Source: Trichormus variabilis 0441 (GTDB lineage Bacteria; Cyanobacteriota; Cyanobacteriia; Cyanobacteriales; Nostocaceae). Taken from it: DNA of 64,000 nucleotides. Under the pieces are notes generated by a model, which was not told the DNA's origin, did no database searches, and was given only the letters and a program-made list of their open reading frames with translations. The DNA lies in the NCBI RefSeq assembly GCF_009856605.1, contig NZ_CP047242.1, forward strand, positions 124,001 to 188,000, in the 5' to 3' direction. This document shows positions 46,390 to 54,330 of the stretch, one piece after another; the first letter of the stretch is position 1; each line of letters begins with the position of its first letter. A program made the position numbers and the translations under genes.

Positions 46390-49224
46390 ATGGTTAGATT
46401 TAAGGAATTTTTGTGGAAACAGCGCCAGAAATTTAGGTATGGAATTTTGGCTTTTGTGATGGCTTTACTTTGTATATTTGTTTCGCCTGTGGTGGCTCGT
46501 GATAGGGGAAGTCCAGGGTTGACTGCATCTGTAGTTGCTTCTGACTTTTCACGGGATCTGGAAAACCCCTCTCCAAACCTCTCACGCCAGTTGCTTCAAG
46601 TCGGCAAAGCCGCCCAACGCACTGGCTCCCCTGCAAGGAGAGAGGCTTTAAAATTTCCCCCCTCCCTAGTAGGGAAGGGGGTTAGGGGGTTAGGTTTCGC
46701 GTTAGCTTTTCCACATAACGTGAAAAGTCAGGTAGTTGCTTCTGTTCCTCAAGAGGAAGAAGCTAAAAATCTTTATACAGCAGGGCGATTTGCAGAAGCA
46801 GTACAGCTATTACAACAAGTTTTGCCAGCTTACCAAACAAGTGGCGATACGGTGGCACAGGCGGTAATTTTGAGTAATTTGGCGCTGAATTTGCACCAAT
46901 TAGGACGCATCGGTGAAGCAACTGAGGCAATTGAAAAGGCGATCGCTATTTTACAGACAAGTCCCAATTCACCACAACGCCTGTCAATTTGGGCGCAAGT
47001 GTGGGATGTCAAAGGTAGTTTGGAACTAGCCCAGGGTAAGGCGGAAGCTGCTTTGTCTGCTTGGGAAAAGTCTGCATTGCTCTATCAACAATTAAAAGAC
47101 CACAATAAAGCTACCCTCGCCCAAGTTAATCAAGCCCAGGCTTTGCAGACTTTGGGACTCTATCGCCGAGAAATTACTCTCCTCCAGAATTTGACAACAT
47201 CTCTGGCAAAACAACCAGACTCCCTCTCTAAGGCTGCTAGTTTCCGTAACCTGGGTGAGGCTCTTATACTTGCAGGTGATCTTAAACAGGCAGAAGTAAA
47301 TTTACAAACTAGTCTGAAGATTGCTCAACAACTACAATCACCAGAAGCCATTGCCTCAGCTTACCTGAGTTTAGGTAATCTCGCTTATCTTCCCGGTAAC
47401 AGCACACAGCAAAAAAACATCGCTCTCAATTATTACCAGCAAGCATCGGTTTTATCAACTACTGCAACTACAAAAATCTCGTCCCAATTGAATCGGTTAC
47501 GTCTGTTGATTGATTTGGAACAATGGTCAAACGCCCAAGCATTATATTCCGAAATTCAAAGTCAAATTGCTAACTTACCTTTGGGACGTTCTGCTATTTA
47601 CGCTCAGGTAAATTTGGCTCAAAGCCTTCTGAAATTAACAAAAAAATTCCCTAACCCCAGCCCCGAAACAATTGGTAAAATCTTGGCTGTGGCACGTCAG
47701 CAAGCAGAGCAATTACAAGATGTGCGAGCCGGGTCTTTTGTCTTAGGTAATCTTGGACACTTGTATGAACTATCTCACCAATGGTCTATAGCCCAAGATT
47801 TGACCAGAAAGGCGCTGAATTTGTCCCAGTCGATTCACGCACCAGATATTGACTATCGTTGGCAGTGGCAACTGGGGCGGGTTCTCTGCCAAGGTAAACG
47901 CCAGTGTGAACAGCAGGGTGATATGCAGGGAGCCATTGCCGCCTATACAGAAGCATTTAATACTTTACAAAATATCCGTACGGATTTAATTGCCACAAAT
48001 AAAAATGTGCAGTTTTCTTTCCGGGAAACAGTAGAGCCTGTATATCGCCGTTTAGTAGATTTGTTACTCCAATCCTCAGCACCGAGTCAGGACAACCTAA
48101 TACAAGCTCGCAACGTGATTGAAGCATTACAAGTGGCAAAATTGCAAAACTATTTGCAACAAACTTGTCAAGATACTCGATTAGAACTTGATCAGGTGAT
48201 TGATTCTAAAGACCAAACATCGGCAATTATCTATGCAATTATTTTGGATGACCGTGTAGAAGTTATCCTCAAGCGACCGAATCAAAAACTTGATCATTAT
48301 GCTACCAAGCCCCAAGAGAAAATTGAAGAGGTTGTAAAGCGTCTGTATCAAAATCTGCAAGAAGTGGGTAGTTATGAAGAAGTGCAACAGGATGGTCAAC
48401 AAGTTTATAGCTGGTTGATTCAACCAATAGAAAAAAAGCTAAAGGAAAGTAAAATTAAGAACTTGGTTTTTGTCTTGGATGGCTTTTTACGTAAAATTCC
48501 GATGGCTAGCCTTTATGATGGTCAGCAATATCTAGTAGAAAAATATGCTGTCTCCTTAGCTTTGGGGTTACAAGTCCGTGAACCAAAGCCATTAAACAGG
48601 TCAAAAATGCAGGTTTTAGCCGCCAGCTTGACTGAACCACCTAATAAACCAGGATTTTCCGGCTTTTCTCGATTAGCAAATGTTAATCAAGAAGTGAGGG
48701 AAATTAAAAATACAGGAATAGCGGTTCATTGGATTACTGACAAAGAATTTACCACCAAAAACTTTAACCAAAAACTGAACACCTCTAATTTTGATGTCAT
48801 CCACTTAGCAACCCACGGTCTATTTAGTGCAGATAGAGAAAATACTTTTGTGGTGACAGCAGATGGAAAGTTAAAGATAGATGATTTTGATCAATTGTTT
48901 ATTGACCAACAGCAAAACAGCACTCATAAAATTGAACTACTGATTCTGAGCGCCTGTCAGACAGCTACGGGTAACGACCAAGCAGTAATGGGGATTGCGG
49001 GAGCTACAGTCCAAGCAGGTGCTAGTAGTGCGATCGCCAGTTTGTGGGATCTAGACGATGAAGCTAGCGTTCCATTCATTAAGGAATTTTATCAACATCT
49101 AGGACAACCAAACATTAGCAGAGCCGAAGCACTGCGTTTAGCACAGCAAGCTCTACTCAAAAACCCAAAATACGATCATCCTCGTTATTGGGCCCCCTAT
49201 GTCTTAATTGGTAGTTGGCTTTGA
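46390..49224 (+). CDS. Exported TPR-CHAT caspase-like protein
   Basis: A 944-aa protein. The start is chosen at ATG 46390 because a GGGGAG ribosome site precedes it and the following residues form a signal peptide (RYGILAFVMALLCIFVSPVVA). A TTG at 46360 is less likely. Layout: signal; a 60-residue repeat-derived insert; several TPR-like helical repeats (about 120-620, for example AVQLLQQVLPAYQTSGDTVA); then a CHAT domain (about 650-940). The CHAT catalytic His is in IHLATHGLFS and Cys in LLILSACQTATGN, followed by AGATVQAGASSAIASLWDLD. The product is probably a periplasmic or surface protease. It lies 38 bp after tpsB, where cyanobacterial TPS clusters often carry CHAT genes. Confidence 0.9.
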   Translation: MVRFKEFLWKQRQKFRYGILAFVMALLCIFVSPVVARDRGSPGLTASVVASDFSRDLENPSPNLSRQLLQVGKAAQRTGSPARREALKFPPSLVGKGVRGLGFALAFPHNVKSQVVASVPQEEEAKNLYTAGRFAEAVQLLQQVLPAYQTSGDTVAQAVILSNLALNLHQLGRIGEATEAIEKAIAILQTSPNSPQRLSIWAQVWDVKGSLELAQGKAEAALSAWEKSALLYQQLKDHNKATLAQVNQAQALQTLGLYRREITLLQNLTTSLAKQPDSLSKAASFRNLGEALILAGDLKQAEVNLQTSLKIAQQLQSPEAIASAYLSLGNLAYLPGNSTQQKNIALNYYQQASVLSTTATTKISSQLNRLRLLIDLEQWSNAQALYSEIQSQIANLPLGRSAIYAQVNLAQSLLKLTKKFPNPSPETIGKILAVARQQAEQLQDVRAGSFVLGNLGHLYELSHQWSIAQDLTRKALNLSQSIHAPDIDYRWQWQLGRVLCQGKRQCEQQGDMQGAIAAYTEAFNTLQNIRTDLIATNKNVQFSFRETVEPVYRRLVDLLLQSSAPSQDNLIQARNVIEALQVAKLQNYLQQTCQDTRLELDQVIDSKDQTSAIIYAIILDDRVEVILKRPNQKLDHYATKPQEKIEEVVKRLYQNLQEVGSYEEVQQDGQQVYSWLIQPIEKKLKESKIKNLVFVLDGFLRKIPMASLYDGQQYLVEKYAVSLALGLQVREPKPLNRSKMQVLAASLTEPPNKPGFSGFSRLANVNQEVREIKNTGIAVHWITDKEFTTKNFNQKLNTSNFDVIHLATHGLFSADRENTFVVTADGKLKIDDFDQLFIDQQQNSTHKIELLILSACQTATGNDQAVMGIAGATVQAGASSAIASLWDLDDEASVPFIKEFYQHLGQPNISRAEALRLAQQALLKNPKYDHPRYWAPYVLIGSWL
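46540..46735 (+). repeat. Dispersed repeat captured in-frame within the CHAT gene
   Basis: This stretch has the look of noncoding Nostoc repeats (AAACCCCTCTCCAAACC, AGTCGGCAAAGCCGCC, CCTCCCTAGTAGGGAAGG) yet is translated in-frame as about 60 low-conservation residues between signal peptide and TPRs (for example LQVGKAAQRTGSPARRE, LVGKGVRGLGF). CCTCCCTAGTAGGGAAGG-type inverted pairing is visible near 46661-46680. Confidence 0.65.
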
Positions 49225-49574
49225 TGACTGATCTCTAGAATTTATATTCTTGCCGTTTTACTTAAGTATGATTACCATTGTTTTAGTATACTTTATTCTT
49301 TCAACATATATCACTTGAATATCTTTGACCCAGGCGATCGCCATTAGGGACTTCCAGATAAAAATTATCCACAATGTAGGGTGCGTCAGTATGAATAATT
49401 TATGAGTATAGCTAGCTCATATCGCACTGACGCACCCCGCCACACCATCAATCTCGCATCATTTATTTTGAATTTTTGGCGCACCCTACTCTGGGAGTTC
49501 TCCGCAGGAGTAGCCGTAGCCTATGAGTGAATTTTGTAGCTTGCTTCCTGTAGGGTATTTTGAATTGGTTTAAT
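49225..49574. other. 350-bp spacer with inverted-repeat element and repeat cassette
   Basis: It holds a 12-bp perfect inverted repeat, GGGTGCGTCAGT (49379-49390) and ACTGACGCACCC (49426-49437), around a loop containing TATAGCTAGCT. A second copy of part of it, GGCGCACCCTAC, occurs at 49478-49489. A dispersed repeat cassette (TCTCCGCAGGAGTAGCCG, GCTTCCTGTAGGGTATTTTG) runs up to the next gene. It resembles a small nonautonomous mobile repeat. No promoter is clear. Confidence 0.6.
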
Positions 49575-52500
49575 ATGAATAAATTTAAAAGTGCATTTAT
49601 TTCTTATGGACGAGCAGATAGCAAAGCCTTTGCAACTAAGCTATATCAGCGATTTGTAGAAGCAGGACTAGAAATTTGGTTTGACCAAAACGATATTCCT
49701 TTAGGTGTGGATTTCCAAAACCAAATAGACGACGGAATTGAGAAATCAGACAATTTTCTGTTTATCATTGCGCCTCATTCAGTCAACTCTCCCTATTGTG
49801 GTAAAGAAATAGATTTAGCACTCCGCCGGAATAAACGCATTATTCCCTTGCTGCACGTAGAGCAAATTACTCAAGAAACTTGGCAACAACGCAACCCTGG
49901 ACGTGACGCTAGTGAGTGGGAAAAATATCAAGCCAAAGGGTTACATTCCAGTTTTCCTAATATGCACTCAGCTATTAGTAAGATTAACTGGGTATACTTC
50001 CGCGAAGGTATAGACGACTTTGAGAAATCATTGGCGGGACTGTTGGAGTTATTTCGCCGCCATCAGGATTATGTACATCAACACACCTATTTTTTAGCCA
50101 AAGCCCTGGAATGGGAGCAAAAACAACAACAATCACAATACCTGTTAATTGGTGAAGAACGAGAACAAGCTGAAAATTGGCTAAAAATTAGGTTTAAAGA
50201 TGAACAAGCGCCCTGTGAGCCAACCGATTTACACTGCGCCTTTATTTGTCAGAGTATCAAGAATGCTAACAACCTGATGACTCAGGTGTTCCTCTCCTAC
50301 TCCGAAAAAGAGAGGATGTTTATGGAAAAAATTGCCAAAATTTTGATGCGAGAAAGCTTTACAGTTTGGACTAACAAAACAGATATTCAATCTGGAGCAG
50401 ATTTTACCGAGTCGATTAATCGAGGTATTGAGGAAGCAGATAATGTGGTTTTTCTCTTGTCGCCAGCCTCTCTGCAATCAGAATACTGTCAACTGGAACT
50501 AACTTATGCTTTTTCTCTCAAAAAGCGGATTATTCCCCTGTTGCTTGAACCAGTGGATCTAGAGCAGATTCCTGTGGAATTACGTATTTTGCAGTTCATC
50601 GACTTTACAGATCAAGAAGAGGAGGGGAAAGAATCTGCCGATACTGATAGGCTCATTAATGTGCTGCGTCGAGATGCGGCTTACTACGAGCAACATAAAA
50701 TCTTACTAGCAAAAGCTCTCAAGTGGGAACGACAAAAACGTAATCCTAGTATTTTGTTGCGTAATCACAATCTGCGTAACGCTGAAGCCTGGTTAAAGAT
50801 AGCTCAACAAAACACACAACATCCACCCATACCTTTACAAACAGAATTCATCACTGAAAGCAGCAAGCAACCGCCAGAAGCGGCGCTGGATGTATTTATT
50901 TCCTACTCTCGTGCTGACTCTGACTTTGCCCGTAAACTTAACGATACCCTGCAAATTCAAAACAAGACTACTTGGTTTGATCAGGAGAGTATCGCCTCTG
51001 GTACAAATTTTGAGCAAGAGATTTACCGAGGAATAGAAAGCGCCAACAATTTCTTATTTATTATTTCGCCTAAATCTATCAGTTCACCCTACTGCGTGAC
51101 TGAAGTAGAATATGCGATGAATTTAAATAAGCGAATCGTGACCGTTTTATATCGGGACATAGGAGAAGCAACCCTTCATCCTGGGTTAGCAAAAGTGCAG
51201 TGGATTGATTTCAGCCCACGAGACACAGACTTTCTGACTAAATTCGGGGAACTAACCAGAACATTAGATTCAGATCCAGAATATGTGCGATCGCACACTC
51301 GGATTTTTCTGAGGGCAAAGGAGTGGGAAGATCACAATCGGGACAATAGCTTCTTACTCCGGGGCAAAGATTTGCTAGCCTCTGAGGAATGGTTGAAGCA
51401 ATCTGATCATAAACAACCAGCCCCCACAACTTTACAATTAGATTATCTCGCTGCCAGTCAAGCTCTCCCCTATCGCAAAATTAAGCTGCGTAGTGTCTTG
51501 TTGACTAGCTTGGCTGTGACAACAATAGTTTTTATTGCCAGGTTCCTTGGATTCACTCAGTCCTTAGAACTAGCAATGTATGACCGGATGATGTCGTTAC
51601 GTCGTGATGAACCACAGGATGAACGATTTTTAATGGTTGATGTTGATCCTCAAAGTCTTGAGGCGTTGAATGAAGACAAAAGATATTCGGGTGGTAGAGG
51701 TTCAATTCCTGATCAAGCTTTAGACGATGTACTCAAAATTCTTTCCCAGTCCCAACCCAGTGTCATTGGGTTAGATTTTGTCCGTGATTTTCATGCCGAA
51801 GGTAGCCTAAAAGAGCGTTTGCAGCAAACTAAAAACTTATTTACGGTCTGTAAGAACAGTTATGTAAGGGATAGTGAAAAAATTCGTGGCTTTAAACATC
51901 CCCCAGAAGTGCCTTTAGCGCGAATTGGGTTTAGCGACTTGGTTGATGATGATGCTAAAGGTGGTCGTTTTGTGCGCCGACAATACTTGATGCAAAGTCC
52001 AGACCCTAAATATTGCAATACAAGGGAAGCTTTTAGTTTAGTAATTGCTCGTCACTATCTAGAAGCCCAAGGTCAAAAGTACATTTCTCCTCTCGATATC
52101 AAGAGCAAAAGATATGTCCAGGATATGCAGTTCGGTAAAACCCGCATTCCCCAATTACTAGGAAAAGGAGGTGCTTACCAGGATATAAATAACCAGTTGG
52201 AAGGATATCAAACAATGCTCAAATATCGTCTTTCTGGAGGTGTTCCCTACAATTTTGCCCCTAGAAAGAATATTTTAGAAGTTTTAAACAATCAGGTTGC
52301 TCCTGAACAAATTAGAAACAAAATTGTACTCATTGGCTTTACTGATAGACAAACCAGACAAGCTGATTACTGGAGTACGGTCTATGGTGATGTTGCAGGC
52401 GTGACACTGCATGGACAAATGATCAGTCAGATCGTCAGTGCTACTTTAGATAATCGCCAACTCATCTGGTGGTGGCCGCTTGGTTATGAAACACTCTGGA

Positions 52501-52721
52501 TGTTTGGTTGGGCTTTGGTAGGGGGTATTGTTTGTTGGCGATTTAACCGCACTCTCTATATAGGTATAGCGGTGGTTGGATCTATTGCCTGTCTCTTCAT
52601 CATTTGCTCAGTAATTTTAGTCTATCAAAGCGGTTGGATACCTTTTAAACCACCGTTTTTGGCATTACTGGGTACTGGGGCAGGCGTATTATATTTAACT
52701 AATAACCTCCGTAAAAATTAA
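49575..52721 (+). CDS. Triple-TIR/CHASE2 membrane protein
   Basis: A 1048-aa protein with start ATG 49575. It has three TIR domains: about 3-130 (SAFISYGRADSKAFATKLYQ), about 235-365 (QVFLSYSEKERMFMEKIAKI) and about 437-560 (DVFISYSRADSDFARKLNDT). Each keeps the Glu that matches the NADase catalytic residue (E78 in SPYCGKEID, E308 in SEYCQLELT, E510 in SPYCVTEVE). Each TIR is followed by a 60-70-aa module with HTxxLxxAxxWE, LLRGxxLxxAExWL. Then a TM helix and an extracytoplasmic CHASE2 sensor (SLELAMYDRMMSLRRDEPQD, IGLDFVRDF) with C-terminal TM helices. A likely role is an outside-in signal that drives cytosolic TIR activity (inference). It lies in the TPS/CHAT cluster, where CHASE2 proteins usually carry other outputs. 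Confidence 0.9.
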   Translation: MNKFKSAFISYGRADSKAFATKLYQRFVEAGLEIWFDQNDIPLGVDFQNQIDDGIEKSDNFLFIIAPHSVNSPYCGKEIDLALRRNKRIIPLLHVEQITQETWQQRNPGRDASEWEKYQAKGLHSSFPNMHSAISKINWVYFREGIDDFEKSLAGLLELFRRHQDYVHQHTYFLAKALEWEQKQQQSQYLLIGEEREQAENWLKIRFKDEQAPCEPTDLHCAFICQSIKNANNLMTQVFLSYSEKERMFMEKIAKILMRESFTVWTNKTDIQSGADFTESINRGIEEADNVVFLLSPASLQSEYCQLELTYAFSLKKRIIPLLLEPVDLEQIPVELRILQFIDFTDQEEEGKESADTDRLINVLRRDAAYYEQHKILLAKALKWERQKRNPSILLRNHNLRNAEAWLKIAQQNTQHPPIPLQTEFITESSKQPPEAALDVFISYSRADSDFARKLNDTLQIQNKTTWFDQESIASGTNFEQEIYRGIESANNFLFIISPKSISSPYCVTEVEYAMNLNKRIVTVLYRDIGEATLHPGLAKVQWIDFSPRDTDFLTKFGELTRTLDSDPEYVRSHTRIFLRAKEWEDHNRDNSFLLRGKDLLASEEWLKQSDHKQPAPTTLQLDYLAASQALPYRKIKLRSVLLTSLAVTTIVFIARFLGFTQSLELAMYDRMMSLRRDEPQDERFLMVDVDPQSLEALNEDKRYSGGRGSIPDQALDDVLKILSQSQPSVIGLDFVRDFHAEGSLKERLQQTKNLFTVCKNSYVRDSEKIRGFKHPPEVPLARIGFSDLVDDDAKGGRFVRRQYLMQSPDPKYCNTREAFSLVIARHYLEAQGQKYISPLDIKSKRYVQDMQFGKTRIPQLLGKGGAYQDINNQLEGYQTMLKYRLSGGVPYNFAPRKNILEVLNNQVAPEQIRNKIVLIGFTDRQTRQADYWSTVYGDVAGVTLHGQMISQIVSATLDNRQLIWWWPLGYETLWMFGWALVGGIVCWRFNRTLYIGIAVVGSIACLFIICSVILVYQSGWIPFKPPFLALLGTGAGVLYLTNNLRKN

Positions 52722-52744
52722 GCTAACAAACAGGAGATAGAAAA

Positions 52745-53521
52745 ATGATCCGTCAACAATTATCACATAGGCAACAAAAAATTTTTCTCTGCATCTTGAC
52801 CACGGTCTTTTATTTGAGTTTTCTGTCCCCTGTTTTTCTTCAGCCAGCCCAAGCACAAAACGTATTTGAGCGTATTGGTCGGCTGTTTAGCAATTCCCGA
52901 CCAGAGGGGAATGCTTCTGGACGTTCACGGGGAGGGGCGACGCGATCGCAATGCTCTCAAATAGATAAAAATACCCTGATCGCATTAGTTCCCCAGAGCA
53001 ATGAAGGCTTGACTACTCAGGATCATCCTCAGTTCTTATTCTATTTACCTTTTGGTGGATCTTCCCAGTCTCCTCCAGCCAAATTTAGGTTATTAAATGA
53101 ACAGAAAAAGTCTGTTTTGACCAAGCCTCTACCATTTTCTTTACCAGAAACAAAAGGTATCGTCAGTATTACTCTTCCTGCTACCGAAAAACCCCTATTG
53201 ATTGGACAAAGATATCATTGGTACCTCAACATCACTTGTGTGAATGAGCAGGGACTTAACACAAATATTAGTGTAGATGGTTGGATTAAACGAGTTGAAG
53301 CGGCTTCTCAGAGGGTAGTGCCAATCAAGCACATAGGATATCAATCACAGTACATTCCTTATGCGGAAAATAATATTTGGTATGAAACTGTTAGTAAAAT
53401 TGCTACAAATCGCGCTACTCATCAGCAAGAATGGTCTAGTTTATTAGCATTATTTGAACTTGAAGAATTTGCTACTTCTCCCATTTATGAACTCAAATTG
53501 CAACAGCCTTCAACACTATAA
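52745..53521 (+). CDS. DUF928 exported protein
   Basis: A 258-aa protein. A signal peptide (KIFLCILTTVFYLSFLSPVF, cut near QPAQAQ) is followed by a basic Ser/Gly linker and a DUF928 domain. DUF928 features seen: LIALVPQSNEGLTTQDHPQF, LFYLPF, LPATEKPLLIGQRYHWYLNI and the cysteine strand ITCV with DGWIKRV. The function is unknown; DUF928 proteins are cyanobacterial and often accompany CHAT, CHASE2 and TPS genes (family knowledge). It lies 24 bp after the TIR/CHASE2 gene with an AGGAG ribosome site, so it is in one operon with it. Confidence 0.88.
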   Translation: MIRQQLSHRQQKIFLCILTTVFYLSFLSPVFLQPAQAQNVFERIGRLFSNSRPEGNASGRSRGGATRSQCSQIDKNTLIALVPQSNEGLTTQDHPQFLFYLPFGGSSQSPPAKFRLLNEQKKSVLTKPLPFSLPETKGIVSITLPATEKPLLIGQRYHWYLNITCVNEQGLNTNISVDGWIKRVEAASQRVVPIKHIGYQSQYIPYAENNIWYETVSKIATNRATHQQEWSSLLALFELEEFATSPIYELKLQQPSTL

Positions 53522-54330
53522 TTCTGTTGTTGACATAATACAAATTTCCTAGCGATGACCTATAGGCGATCGCACTGTCTTAGTCGTCCATCCTTCAAAT
53601 GAAGTTACTATTTGTGAATATAGTTTTATAATTAAATATTATTTAATATATAAACTTATCAGTATTATCTATTAATATTCTTTTTAAAAATCAAATTCAT
53701 GCAAGATTAATTTGCCAAATAAGTTGCGAAAACTGTAAAGAAATATTTCGGTAACACTGTATCACTTTTACTGTGTATTGCAGCAATTTATCAAGCTGTC
53801 TAGCCCCGATAAAACTTAGAAACACAAGGGCAAGATGTATTGCTTGTGGGCGATGGGCTACGCCACACCATAGGTAAAGCAGTCTAAAAAAACATTAATA
53901 ATGCGTGTATTCCACACATTTTACGTAAAATTACTGATTGACGGACAAGTTTTTATGGTGATGATAATATGATGTTGTTTCCCAACGACATAACTTAAAA
54001 ATTCTGTAAATCAGAGGCAATATTCATCTGTAAACTCAGAAATTGATTACTCAAAAGGTCTTCATTCTGACTAAAGGCGTTTGTCTCCTAATTTACTGGA
54101 ATCGGAATTAGCTCATTAGTGTGTTACTAGACTTGATAACAGGTAAACATTACGGACTTTTCTGGAAAAATTTGCTGGCAGATTATTAAAAAGTCCATTA
54201 GTGTTGACTCCCTTAGATCAGTAATGGAGCCTTCAATAAAGACGTGGCTGAAGCAAAACTCCTCTCATTTCATATCTGGAGATATTGCTAAAGAGATTCA
54301 TGTCAAAGACCAACTTTTAAGGAATAATCT
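53522..54330. other. 809-bp intergenic region
   Basis: Very AT-rich, with one HIP1 octamer near 53566 and one repeat fragment (GGGCGATGGGCTACGCCAC, 53850-53868). No ORF of note, RNA gene or convincing terminator. It ends with the ribosome site AAGGAA (54319-54324) of the GMC gene and must carry the promoter of the following gene cluster, though no clear hexamer pair was found. Confidence 0.45.
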
